From an uncultured Dorea sp. (lineage in GTDB: Bacteria > Bacillota > Clostridia > Lachnospirales > Lachnospiraceae): a stretch of DNA of 19,993 nt. The notes beneath the pieces were generated by a model, which made no database searches, was not told where the DNA came from, and saw nothing but the letters and a program-made list of their open reading frames with translations. The stretch covers positions 1 through 19,993 of the forward strand of contig CAJTVY010000054.1 of assembly GCA_910579925.1 (NCBI GenBank). The letters are read 5' to 3'. Positions within the stretch are counted from its first letter, which is position 1. Each line of letters starts with the position of its first letter. Below are positions 1 to 8,415 of the stretch, one piece after another. Both the position numbers and the translations under genes were made by a program.

Positions 1-52
1 GCGACCTCCTGGTCCCAAACCAGGCGCTCTAGCCAAGCTGAGCCACACCCCG
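1..52 (-). tRNA. tRNA-Pro (anticodon UGG), 5' part only
   Basis: Read on the minus strand, the sequence starts with a CGGGGTG acceptor arm, then T8, a GCTC/GAGC D-stem around an AGCTTGGCTA loop, and a CCTGG/CCAGG anticodon stem enclosing TTTGGGA. That places TGG as the anticodon, which reads proline codons. The variable loop begins and the gene then leaves the window at its left edge, so the T-arm and 3' acceptor strand are not seen. A sigma-A-like promoter lies about 30 bases upstream. Confidence 0.93.
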
Positions 53-87
53 AAGCAATATTCTTGTTAATTCTTTAACCGTATTAT

Positions 88-116
88 ACTATAACACTTT
101 TTGGGAGAAATTACAA
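88..116 (-). promoter_or_regulatory. Promoter of the tRNA-Pro gene
   Basis: On the minus strand, TTGTAA (111-116) and TATAGT (88-93) are separated by 17 bases. A TATAAT at 83-88 overlaps but has no -35 at the right distance. Initiation near 81 would give a leader of about 30 nt before the tRNA. Confidence 0.5.
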
Positions 117-201
117 GTACAATTTTTTATTTCTCTCTAAAATTTTAAACCCAGGGATTACATGAATGCTTTGCGAAGATAATTCTGTGGATTCAATTGA
201 T

Positions 202-238
202 ACCGGAAAATGAAGGATTTCTCTCTCCATTTTCCGGT
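202..238 (-). terminator. 3' hairpin after the EAL gene
   Basis: An 11-bp perfect inverted repeat (ACCGGAAAATG and its complement) with a 15-nt loop lies 16 bases after the stop codon of the minus-strand EAL gene. No T-run follows on either strand, so it is not a textbook intrinsic terminator. It may be a weak terminator or a 3' stability hairpin. Confidence 0.45.
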
Positions 239-253
239 GGGAAATAAGTGTCT

Positions 254-3163
254 CTAATACCTGCTCTGCGACAGTCTCTCTTCAAACGACTCTTCCGAAA
301 CCGGTTTCGAATACCGATATCCCTGCGCAACGCAGGCGCCGATTTCCCGCATTAATTCCACGTCCGCATCCGTCTCAACGCCCTCGCATACAACCTGGGA
401 TCCAAGTGCGTCTGCAAGATCAACAATACTCTTCATAATCTTCACCTGCCGCGCCCTGTCCTTCTGATTCAACAGGAAAGAGCGGTCCAGCTTGATTACG
501 GAGGCCGGTATCTTCTCAATGACGCCGAGAGAAGAGTAGCCGGAACCAAAATCATCAATCGAGAGGCGTACACCTTTCTTGTGCAGGTCGTCCAGCGTCT
601 GTTTGGCGATCTTTTCCTGCATCTCCTCCATAATAAGAGTTTCTGTGATCTCGACCTCAATCAGTTCCTTGGGGATGCCATATTCATTCAGCACTTTCTC
701 GAACCGCCTGGCAAAATCGGGCTTTACAAAATGCATTCTGGAGAAATTGCAGGAAATGGTGACGACCTTTTCTCCGTTGTCTATCCGCCTGCGCAGCATC
801 CTGCATGCACAGCGTAGTACGAAAAAGTCGATCTCCGTTACCTTCCCGGTCTGTTCGTAATACGAGATAAAGAATCCGGGAGAACGTATGGCGCCGGCTG
901 CCGTTGGGTCAAGGAAACGTACGAGAGCCTCTGCGCCTACGATCTCTTCTGTATTTACGTCTACTTTCGCCTGATAATAGGTAACAAAATTCTCGTCCAC
1001 ATCCACGGAATCTAACAGTTTTTCACGTTCGTGGCGCTCCTTGAGGGCTGCTTCAAGAGATTCGTCGTATACTTTGATACTCTCTGCGCTGCCTTTTAAA
1101 AAGTCGATTGCCTGGCTGGCGCAGTCGATTGCGCCCCGCAGATCATCGCTGTCCGGCGGTATAAAGCAGACTCCGATCTGAATCTCAATCCGGTTCTCGA
1201 TTTCCTGGAAGAGACGCTCGTCAATATATTGTTTGAGTTTTCTGACTCTCTTAAGAATCTCGCCATACTCGTCAGACAATATAAATGCGAAATGATCTCC
1301 GTCCGCCTTTGCACAGACTTCGCCTTTCTGGTTTATGCATTGTGAAAGCGCTTCTGCGATGGAAGCCAGCAGTTTCTGGCCGTTATTCCAGCCATATATT
1401 ACCTTATAATGCTGAAAATGGGCGATATTTAAGTATGCGGCCGCATACTGATGAGCCGGACGTTCCGAAAGAATGTTTTTCTTTCCCGTATACAGAAGAT
1501 AATTCAGGTTCCCGATGTCAATCTCTACGTCTTTGTACATCAGATTCTGTATTTTTCTGGCATTTTTTATCATGTGCAGAGCTACAAGAATCGTGAACAG
1601 TATAACCAGAAGCAAAAGTGAGATAATGATGAAACTGTGCTCCTGTATAAATATGCCTACGCTTGCCAGAGAATAAACGTTGCTCTCAAGCATATAGTCG
1701 CCGATCGCCTGCGCATCGATGGTGAGGATTGTCTTATTCAGAATACCGGCAAGTTCTGTATTATCGCTGCGGACTGTCATGGAAATGCCAAGCCCGTGGC
1801 TTAACACGCTTTTTATCTCCAGATCATAATACCGCATCTGCGCATTGAGCAGATATTCTGTCAGATATCCGTCGCACAATACTGCGTCTGCCTTCCCGTC
1901 CTTTAAGGCGTCCAGGCATTTGGTCGGGGTGTCAGATATCTGAACGGAGCAGCCCTTCAGCTCGTCGATTTCTTCAATCTTTTCAGACAGATAATCTACG
2001 GTTGCTATTGTGCTGACAGAATTCAGTTCAGTGCGCTCCTTCATGACGAGTACCAGAGGAACCTGAACATAGTATTTTGTCTTCGTTAGTCCATAGTCTG
2101 CAGCCGATCCTTCCGAGTGGACACAGTAAGACATAACGTCAATCTCTCCGCTTTCCAGGGCTGTTTGTGCTTCTTCCGGAGTCTCGATACGATGCCAGGA
2201 AATGGAAAGTCCGGTAAACGCTGCGCTGCCTTCCAGCATTTCCTTTGTCAGCCCCTTGCATTCACCGTCTTCTTCATAGACAAACGGATAATAACTGTCA
2301 AAATATCCGACCTTGATCTGAGACTGCTGGTCCAGATATTCCTTTTCATCCAGTGTAAATACGATCGTTTTGTCCAGCTTGTCCTGGAAGAACCGGTTCA
2401 TTAACTGTGTTTCCAGTTCCGGCTCATTCATCTTCAGATCTGCGATGGCATTATTCAGTTCCCGCATAACGTCGTCATTTCCCGGCCAGGAAATGTAATA
2501 AAAAGGTCTGGGAGCGAAACGTCCGATCAGACGCTGTCCCGCCTTAATCTCCATGAATGTGTGAACTAAAGCGTCTACTTCCCCCAGATCCAGCGCCGCC
2601 TGAAGATCCGCCGTAGAATCGTATTCCCGTATTTTGGGAGAGGAAATACCATTATCAGCCAGATAGCCCAGAAATTCTTCCCTGCGCACATAAGTCCGTA
2701 CCATACCAAAGGTGGCTTCCTTCATAGCTTCAAAATCTTCGTATGCCAGACTGCTGTCCGGATTGGTGGCTATAATACCGAAGGTGTAACCGCTTGACAG
2801 ATCTGCGTACTGGTAGGCGGCAGCCCGTTCCGCCGAATACTGTGCGCTTCCGACCAGGTCCGCCTTATGGTCGGCCACAAGTTTTAGAGCGGCATCCCAG
2901 TCCTTACATTCCACAAATTCAATCTTCCAGTTGGTATAATTGCACAGCGCTTTCAGATACTCTGCGTCCATGCCGGTATAACTGCCGTCTTCTCCTGTCT
3001 CATGATATCCGTTCATTGGAAAAAATGCGACCCTTACCGTACGTTGTTCCTCTGCATGGACAGTGTCTGGCATGATTCCGGCCAATAGGCACAGCGCCAG
3101 TATCAGACACCAAAACACCGAAACACTGCGCATTGTCCCTCTGCTTTTCATTGTTGCCAACAT
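254..3163 (-). CDS. Membrane EAL-domain c-di-GMP phosphodiesterase with two SBP sensor domains
   Basis: Predicted sensor enzyme that hydrolyses cyclic-di-GMP in response to an extracellular ligand. Residue numbers use the start at 3163. A signal-peptide-like stretch (about 5-37, ending VHA-EE) is followed by two bacterial solute-binding (SBP_bac_3-like) domains at about 41-266 and 281-496, and a membrane helix at 509-532. Next comes a GGDEF-like domain at about 566-700 whose motif is degraded to DGDHF (621-625). The EAL domain spans about 726-961 and keeps the metal and substrate residues: EAL (745-747), N806, E838 and E841 of EITE, DD (870-871), K891, EGVE (from 927) and Q947. The phosphodiesterase is therefore probably active and the cyclase probably not. 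The reading frame extends upstream to an ATG at 3220, but the promoter -10 lies only 8 bases before that ATG, so it would be leaderless. An ATG at 3151, 12 bases after AAAGGG, is another candidate start. Confidence 0.9.
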   Translation of the reverse strand: MLATMKSRGTMRSVSVFWCLILALCLLAGIMPDTVHAEEQRTVRVAFFPMNGYHETGEDGSYTGMDAEYLKALCNYTNWKIEFVECKDWDAALKLVADHKADLVGSAQYSAERAAAYQYADLSSGYTFGIIATNPDSSLAYEDFEAMKEATFGMVRTYVRREEFLGYLADNGISSPKIREYDSTADLQAALDLGEVDALVHTFMEIKAGQRLIGRFAPRPFYYISWPGNDDVMRELNNAIADLKMNEPELETQLMNRFFQDKLDKTIVFTLDEKEYLDQQSQIKVGYFDSYYPFVYEEDGECKGLTKEMLEGSAAFTGLSISWHRIETPEEAQTALESGEIDVMSYCVHSEGSAADYGLTKTKYYVQVPLVLVMKERTELNSVSTIATVDYLSEKIEEIDELKGCSVQISDTPTKCLDALKDGKADAVLCDGYLTEYLLNAQMRYYDLEIKSVLSHGLGISMTVRSDNTELAGILNKTILTIDAQAIGDYMLESNVYSLASVGIFIQEHSFIIISLLLLVILFTILVALHMIKNARKIQNLMYKDVEIDIGNLNYLLYTGKKNILSERPAHQYAAAYLNIAHFQHYKVIYGWNNGQKLLASIAEALSQCINQKGEVCAKADGDHFAFILSDEYGEILKRVRKLKQYIDERLFQEIENRIEIQIGVCFIPPDSDDLRGAIDCASQAIDFLKGSAESIKVYDESLEAALKERHEREKLLDSVDVDENFVTYYQAKVDVNTEEIVGAEALVRFLDPTAAGAIRSPGFFISYYEQTGKVTEIDFFVLRCACRMLRRRIDNGEKVVTISCNFSRMHFVKPDFARRFEKVLNEYGIPKELIEVEITETLIMEEMQEKIAKQTLDDLHKKGVRLSIDDFGSGYSSLGVIEKIPASVIKLDRSFLLNQKDRARQVKIMKSIVDLADALGSQVVCEGVETDADVELMREIGACVAQGYRYSKPVSEESFEERLSQSRY

Positions 3164-3227
3164 CCCTTTCTTTTCCCGTATACCATATATGTTCCGATCA
3201 TCAGGTAAATACGAGTCCATTTTTATT

Positions 3228-3256
3228 ATTATACCAAATCCCAGGCACGATGACTA
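3228..3256 (-). promoter_or_regulatory. Promoter of the EAL gene
   Basis: On the minus strand, a perfect TATAAT (3228-3233) with an extended -10 TG is preceded at 17 bases by TAGTCA (3251-3256), which matches four of six consensus -35 bases. Predicted initiation is near 3221. This is the main reason for choosing an internal start codon for the gene. It points away from the operon promoter at 3286-3314, and the two -35 elements are only about 30 bases apart. Confidence 0.6.
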
Positions 3257-3285
3257 CACTTCATTTGAAAAAAGCAGAGATTCTC

Positions 3286-3314
3286 TTTACATCAAATCAG
3301 CCAGTTGCTATAAT
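3286..3314 (+). promoter_or_regulatory. Promoter of the DUF6603 operon
   Basis: TTTACA (3286-3291), a 17-base spacer and TATAAT (3309-3314), preceded by TGC as an extended -10, make a near-consensus sigma-A promoter. Predicted initiation is near 3321, giving a leader of about 139 nt before the first gene. Confidence 0.72.
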
Positions 3315-3336
3315 GAAACTGTCGAAATTAGTCATG

Positions 3337-3360
3337 ACGGGACTGGTTGCACCAGACCGT
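3337..3360 (+). promoter_or_regulatory. Leader hairpin near the 5' end of the operon transcript
   Basis: ACGG and CTGGT pair with ACCAG and CCGT around a 3-nt loop, with a small internal mismatch. It would form about 16 nt after the predicted transcription start, ahead of the terminator-like hairpin. It could be a recognition element for a regulator, or an operator in DNA. No protein or ligand can be named from sequence. Confidence 0.4.
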
Positions 3361-3380
3361 TAAAATATCAGTCGTTACTC

Positions 3381-3434
3381 AATGGTAAGGGAATCAGGAG
3401 AAGAGTATTCTCCTTGTTCCGTTGCCATTTTTTT
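3381..3434 (+). terminator. Leader terminator / attenuator upstream of the operon
   Basis: AATGG at 3381-3385 pairs with CCATT at 3425-3429. Inside this, a pair plus wobbles, GGAA with TTCC, and AGGAGAA (3396-3402) with TTCTCCT (3408-3414) continue the stem up to a 5-nt loop, with two single mismatches. The right arm runs into T3428-T3434. This has the form of a Rho-independent terminator and lies between the operon promoter and the first start codon. There is no plus-strand gene upstream for it to terminate, and the opposite strand has no T-run. It therefore most likely acts as an attenuator for the operon itself. Confidence 0.6.
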
Positions 3435-3459
3435 ATCTGGCGGGATGGAGAGAAACGTT

Positions 3460-6213
3460 ATGGGGGTAGAGCAGGAGAAAAGGGTGCATGTGGCATTGCA
3501 GAGCCAGTTTCAGATTGCCGGCGAGATTTTTTACGCAGTGTTCGTTATGGGAAAAGACGGACAGATCATGGTGGCAGGCTGGAATAACCGCAAAGGCAGA
3601 AGCTTTTGGCTTAACCAGGCGGCGGAAAAGCTTCATATGCCGCTGCCAGACTGTGTGAATTTCAGAATCACAATGGTTTCCATGGATATTTCCTACGAGC
3701 TCAGAAGCAAAGCCCTTGGATTCCTGGTCGAATCAGAAGAGTATGGGAGGTTGTCTCTTAAGAAGGGGACCGTGAACCAGAAGAGTGATTATCGGTTTGA
3801 ATGGACGATGGATCAGCAGATTGCTCTTTGTCATCTGCCGGTTATCGGGAAATATCTGTCGAAAGAGGACAGGCTTGTGATCGAGGCGTTGAGGCTTAAT
3901 TTCAGAGAAGGTGAGAAGACGCGGTTTCAGTTTGGAATTATCATAGACGGACTGGGACAGAAAGATAAGAAGCTTCAGATTGGAAATTATGGAGAAGAGA
4001 ATGGTTTGTCCGGGAATGGGGACCGAAGGGAAGGGGCCGGCCTGCCGGCAGAAAGCAAGAATGACCTCAATATAAAAGATGGAGAACTGCCGGCGGTTCA
4101 TACGGACATCCACTGGCTGGAATTAAAGAAAGATTTAGGGATTTTTCGCTTTCACAAGTTAGGCTTTGGGCTTCAGGGAGGCAGAATCCGTCTTTATCTG
4201 AACGCCGGGTTTACGATGTCCATACTGAAAATGGAGTTCATTGAACTATACTTTTCCATTGCATTTGAACAGAGGATCAAGACGGATTTCGGGCTGAAGG
4301 GTCTGGCGGTTGCCATGGACAGACCGCCGTTTTATCTTTCCGGCGGCCTGTACTACAGCAGTGAAGGAGTATATAACGGGATGCTGACGGTCCGCTTTCA
4401 GAAGTTCAGTCTGCTTGCGCTTGCCTCTTATGGAAAGCTGCCAGGCAGCGGCCTTGCTTCTTTCTTCGCCTATCTTGCGGTCAGCTATCCGTTAGGCGGG
4501 ACGCCTGCTTTTTTTGTCAATGGGCTGGCTGCCGGACTTGGCATTCACCGGGGGCTGCGTCTGCCGGATCTGAAGCATGTTCAGACCTTTCCGCTTATCG
4601 AGGCTGCCATGGGGAAGGGACGCGAGATTGAGGATGCCGCAGAGGCCATGGAAAACATGGACAGCGTAATCTACATGTCGGAGGGTAATTATTTTGTATC
4701 GGCAGGGATCCGTTTCAGCTGCTTTGGAATGATTGATGCTTTTGCCCTACTGAATATACAATTTAAAGCCAGGACAGAGATTTCCCTTCTGGGGGTGGCT
4801 GACGCTTCCCTGCCAGCCAAAGTAAAAAAACCAGTTGCGTTTATCAGACTTGCTTTACGTCTGGTATTTGCGCCGGAAGACGGAATCTTTCAGTTGTCGG
4901 GCGCACTGACGCAGGATTCCTACTTACTCGACCATAACTGCAGGCTGCAGGGAGGATTCGCGCTGTATACCTGGTTTAAGGGAGAGCATAAGGGAGACTT
5001 CGTTCTAAGCGCAGGCGGTTATCATCCCAACTTTTACAGAAGCCATTATCCCAGCGTGGACCGGGTGGGGATTAACTGGATCATCAGCTCTAATCTGACG
5101 GTAAAAGGAGAGGCTTATTTTGCCTTAACGCCTAATTGCCTGATGGCGGGCGGAAAGCTGGAGATCCTGTACACGGCAGGGAAATTAAAGGCCTGGTGCC
5201 GCGCTTATGCAAATATCCTGATCGGATTCCGGCCATTCTATTATGACGTCGAGATCAGGGTCAGCCTGGGCGCTTCCTATCGTGTGGATTTTTTATTTGT
5301 GCATAAGACGTTTACGTTGGAAATCGGCGCAGACTTACGGATCAGAGGACCGGAATTTTCCGGTTATGTGCATATCAAGTGGTTTATCATCAGCTTCACG
5401 ATCCATTTTGGAAAGACGGACGAAGCGGAGAAGAAGTTAGACTGGAAGACGTTCTGCTCCAGTTTCCTTGAGGATTCTGGAAACGCACATGCAGAGAATC
5501 CCCCGAGGCTGTGCGGCGTGCAGATGACAGACGGTCTGCTAGGGCACAAAGAAGATATTTTCTATCTGAACGGCAGAGATTTTGTGATAGAGGTACAGTC
5601 CCGTCTGCCCTGCTCACTGGTGCGGTTTGGGGAAGGGACGGCCTGGCGCTGCCAGAGGGAACTGGGGATCCTTCCTATGAAACTCAGAAATCTGAAGGCG
5701 GAACTTGGCGTTGCGGTCAGACACAGAGGCAGAGGCGGCAGTCTTCCTCTGAGGGCGCAGCTTCTGCGCCAGGATATGCCGGCGGCTTTGTGGGATACGC
5801 AGGACGTCAATCTGCAAAAAGACATGTTAAAGGACATTCCTATAGGGATCCGGATTCTGCCGGAAGAAAAGGAGCGCAGGATGCTTCCGGAGATTTATAC
5901 CGGGCGAAAGGAGGACTGCTATCTTCTGTCGGATTTAACCAGGAACCATCTGATTGAATCCCCAGGATCATATGCATGGAATCCCAAGGAACCGCCAAAG
6001 TGGAAGGATGAATGGGAAGGAAAGAAAGGGGTGGAACTTATGGAAGAGACTCTTTTGGAAAACCCGAAACGGAGCCGGTTTCTTTACGAACTGGCAGGAT
6101 ATGGAGTCTATTCTGAGCAGGAAGTGGAAGTAACGCAGTATAAGGAAAGCTTAAGAACCATCCTCTGGGCGTCTCCGATGATCAGAAGGACTGGTTCACG
6201 GGCGGACGGATAA
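3460..6213 (+). CDS. DUF6603 domain protein, first gene of the operon
   Basis: 917-aa protein of unknown function. The core, roughly residues 240-650, matches my memory of the DUF6603 family. Landmarks are RPPFYLSGG (from about 288), a glycine-rich run around SYPLGGTPAFFVNGLAAG, the YFALTPNCLMAGG segment, and a final WFIISFTIHFG at about 640-650. The core is almost all alternating hydrophobic and polar residues, typical of long beta-sheets. A 270-residue tail of more ordinary composition follows. There is no signal peptide and no clear membrane helix. The start at 3460 is chosen because GGAGAG sits 7 bases upstream; the frame opens further up (ATGs at 3382 and 3445), but those have no good ribosome site and the first lies inside the leader hairpin. 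The next gene begins 21 bases after the stop. The DUF6603 call is firm from motifs, but the biochemical role is not known. Confidence 0.88.
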   Translation: MGVEQEKRVHVALQSQFQIAGEIFYAVFVMGKDGQIMVAGWNNRKGRSFWLNQAAEKLHMPLPDCVNFRITMVSMDISYELRSKALGFLVESEEYGRLSLKKGTVNQKSDYRFEWTMDQQIALCHLPVIGKYLSKEDRLVIEALRLNFREGEKTRFQFGIIIDGLGQKDKKLQIGNYGEENGLSGNGDRREGAGLPAESKNDLNIKDGELPAVHTDIHWLELKKDLGIFRFHKLGFGLQGGRIRLYLNAGFTMSILKMEFIELYFSIAFEQRIKTDFGLKGLAVAMDRPPFYLSGGLYYSSEGVYNGMLTVRFQKFSLLALASYGKLPGSGLASFFAYLAVSYPLGGTPAFFVNGLAAGLGIHRGLRLPDLKHVQTFPLIEAAMGKGREIEDAAEAMENMDSVIYMSEGNYFVSAGIRFSCFGMIDAFALLNIQFKARTEISLLGVADASLPAKVKKPVAFIRLALRLVFAPEDGIFQLSGALTQDSYLLDHNCRLQGGFALYTWFKGEHKGDFVLSAGGYHPNFYRSHYPSVDRVGINWIISSNLTVKGEAYFALTPNCLMAGGKLEILYTAGKLKAWCRAYANILIGFRPFYYDVEIRVSLGASYRVDFLFVHKTFTLEIGADLRIRGPEFSGYVHIKWFIISFTIHFGKTDEAEKKLDWKTFCSSFLEDSGNAHAENPPRLCGVQMTDGLLGHKEDIFYLNGRDFVIEVQSRLPCSLVRFGEGTAWRCQRELGILPMKLRNLKAELGVAVRHRGRGGSLPLRAQLLRQDMPAALWDTQDVNLQKDMLKDIPIGIRILPEEKERRMLPEIYTGRKEDCYLLSDLTRNHLIESPGSYAWNPKEPPKWKDEWEGKKGVELMEETLLENPKRSRFLYELAGYGVYSEQEVEVTQYKESLRTILWASPMIRRTGSRADG

Positions 6214-6234
6214 GGAAAGGTGCAGGATTAGGAG

Positions 6235-8403
6235 ATGGCAATAGAGGAAAGGATTCAGCTTACGGATGTATGTGAACCGGCCCTGAAGGAAGGGTTTTAT
6301 GAGATTGAGGCCACGGTAGAGGCAGACGTGGGACAAAAGGTTCAATTTACAGAGAAGAAGGAGATTGTGGTCAGCAGCCGCAGGTTCCGGTTTTCGCCTG
6401 ACGAAATCTATTCCGTATATCCCCCTGCAGACAGCGGCGGAGAATATGGGGGCTGTATTCCCCATGTGGTCTTTAACCGGGATACGATTCCCTGGGAAAG
6501 AGAGATGTTCCGGGAAACACAAGAGAAATCCTGTCCGTGGCTTTTGCTTCTTCTGCTGACGGAAGGGGAAGGATGGAGCAGGCGGGGAATGACCATAGAG
6601 GATGCTTTGGAAGGTAGGGAGAACCCGTTGATTTACATGGGTAAAGACCCGGATATGCCGTCGGATAGCATGGAAAAAAGTACGGATCAGTGCGTTGTTG
6701 CGGATCTATCGGCAGAACTGGCGGCGTCTGTGCTGCCGGAATGGGAGGAAGTAAAGCTTCTGGCGCATGGCCGTTTGGTAAGCCTTGAGGATAAAGTAAC
6801 GGATCCGGCGGTGAAGTCCGGCTGGTTTTCCTGTCTGGCGGCGAACCGCTATGTTGACCCGGGGGATCAGAAGATGAGACGTTATCGGGCATGCGTGGTT
6901 TCCTTGAAAGGGTTTGAAGAATTGCTGGAAGCAGAGGGGGTGGAAAAAAAGCGCCGCTGTCTCTTAGGGGCAGGAATTGTAAGGTTCTTCGTTCTGTATG
7001 AATGGGGATTTACCAGTACAGAAAGCCCATATAGTTTCCCGGGAATCATCCGGGGCCTAACGGTAGGGACTCTTAGCGGGCAGATAAAAGAAGGGGTAAA
7101 AACACAGGAACTGAGGGATCTGCTGGAAAGAGGGTATTATCCTTTGAATCACAGGCTGCGGGACGCAAGCCAGACGGTATCCTGGTATCGGGGGCCTCTG
7201 ATTCCCCAGTATGAAAAGCGGGAATCCTTTCATTATCATGTGTTTTCCGACCAGATAACCAGATACGACCCGGATATGGGGATGATGGACATGGGTTATG
7301 CCTGTGCCTGGCAGCTTGGGCGTATGCTGGCGTTTCAGAATCAGTCTTACTGTAGAATCCTGATACAATGGCGGTTCCAGAATTACCGAAGAGCTGGAGA
7401 ACAGGAGCAGGAGAAGGCGCTGAGACGGCTTCTGCAAGAAAACGGGAACCAGAAAGGCGCCCTTGCAGACATCCTTGCAGAACAGTGCAGGGAGGCGATA
7501 TCTTCGCAGCCGGCCAGTCATGGAAGGAACCAGAAAGGCGCTCTTGCAGACGGTATGCCGGGCAGGACTGATAAGGAAACCTTTTTTCAGGGTATTTCGG
7601 AAGATAAAAATTCCCGGTTTCCGCCTGCCGTGAAGGAGCTTCTCATGGAAGGCAGCCTTCTCTATCATGTGCCTTTCTGGTATCTGTTGCCGGATCCGGC
7701 TCTGCTGGGAGAAGAAGAACTGCGGTTTTTCTGGCTGGACACAGACTGGCTGCTTCATTTTCTGGATGGGATGTGCAGTATCGGCCGCAATGCATCGATT
7801 GATTACCGACATGATGAGGAACTGCTTGGCAGCCTGTTTATGGAAGTGATGGAGGAAAATGCCGTCGTCCGGCGAAAGAAGCAGGGGAAAGAGGACGATG
7901 GACTGTCTGATAGAGGGACAGGCCGGGCACATACGGGTGAAGAGCCCAGATATACGGGATTTTTGCTGCGGTCGGCGTTGGTAAAGGATTTCAGAGGCCT
8001 GGAGTTTAGGGCATATGACGCAAGGGAGGGGGGAGAGCGTCTTTTGGCCCTGCGTCTGGATACGCTTGGCGGAAATGTGCTGATTGGAATCTTCCGGGGA
8101 GAAATCAGACGCCTTGTTATCGGACAGCCGCCCGAGGGGCTGCATTTTGGCATGGAGCTGGCTCGTACAGAGCATGGAAGAAAAGCGGTGAAATATCTGC
8201 GGGGCTTAAAGGACGGGATTCTGGACGGAAGAGAAGTAGAGGCTGTATTAAAGCAGGAAGGAAGATTCCAGTGTCTGGATGTGAAACAGACGAAGGATCG
8301 CATTGCAGCAGAGTCAGGGTGCGAAATTGGGTCCGCCGGGTTTTCTCTGGAAATGATTCAGAATGCCCACAGCGGGGTGTTTCGCATCCGGGAATCAGGA
8401 TAG
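6235..8403 (+). CDS. Uncharacterised conserved protein (AWQLGR / PFWYLLPDP family)
   Basis: 722-aa soluble protein without signal peptide or membrane segment. I recognise several motifs from large unassigned proteins in distant bacteria (actinobacteria, myxobacteria and others) but know no function. They are WYRGPLIP (about 316), the AWQLGRMLAF segment (about 357) followed by a basic W-R stretch, a VPFWYLLPDP segment (about 478) with FFWLDTDWLLHFLDG and SIGR after it, GFLLRSALV with LEFRAYD (about 576), and PPEGLHFG (about 632). A hydrophilic, apparently low-conservation linker at about 400-450 contains the duplicated peptide NQKGALAD. AGGA lies 7 bases before the ATG. The stop codon TAG is part of the next gene's ribosome site, so translation is probably coupled. 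Confidence is high that the gene is real and low for any role. Confidence 0.85.
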   Translation: MAIEERIQLTDVCEPALKEGFYEIEATVEADVGQKVQFTEKKEIVVSSRRFRFSPDEIYSVYPPADSGGEYGGCIPHVVFNRDTIPWEREMFRETQEKSCPWLLLLLLTEGEGWSRRGMTIEDALEGRENPLIYMGKDPDMPSDSMEKSTDQCVVADLSAELAASVLPEWEEVKLLAHGRLVSLEDKVTDPAVKSGWFSCLAANRYVDPGDQKMRRYRACVVSLKGFEELLEAEGVEKKRRCLLGAGIVRFFVLYEWGFTSTESPYSFPGIIRGLTVGTLSGQIKEGVKTQELRDLLERGYYPLNHRLRDASQTVSWYRGPLIPQYEKRESFHYHVFSDQITRYDPDMGMMDMGYACAWQLGRMLAFQNQSYCRILIQWRFQNYRRAGEQEQEKALRRLLQENGNQKGALADILAEQCREAISSQPASHGRNQKGALADGMPGRTDKETFFQGISEDKNSRFPPAVKELLMEGSLLYHVPFWYLLPDPALLGEEELRFFWLDTDWLLHFLDGMCSIGRNASIDYRHDEELLGSLFMEVMEENAVVRRKKQGKEDDGLSDRGTGRAHTGEEPRYTGFLLRSALVKDFRGLEFRAYDAREGGERLLALRLDTLGGNVLIGIFRGEIRRLVIGQPPEGLHFGMELARTEHGRKAVKYLRGLKDGILDGREVEAVLKQEGRFQCLDVKQTKDRIAAESGCEIGSAGFSLEMIQNAHSGVFRIRESG
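7445..7551 (+). repeat. 26-bp direct repeat pair inside the 722-aa gene
   Basis: Bases 7445-7470 and 7526-7551 are the same 26-mer with one difference (C versus T). The period is 81 bases, exactly 27 codons, so both copies encode NQKGALAD. Recombination between them would remove or add 27 codons without breaking the frame. Confidence 0.85.
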
Positions 8404-8415
8404 GAGAATGTGGGA

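Noticed and set aside
3382..3459. Upstream starts for the DUF6603 gene (ATG at 3382 or 3445).
   Set aside because: The first is inside the leader hairpin and neither has a ribosome site at a good distance; 3460 has GGAGAG 7 bases upstream.
7057..8175. A 372-codon open frame on the minus strand.
   Set aside because: It lies wholly opposite the conserved 722-aa gene, has no convincing ribosome site, and its protein is rich in P, S, R and Q without motifs, as expected for a shadow frame.
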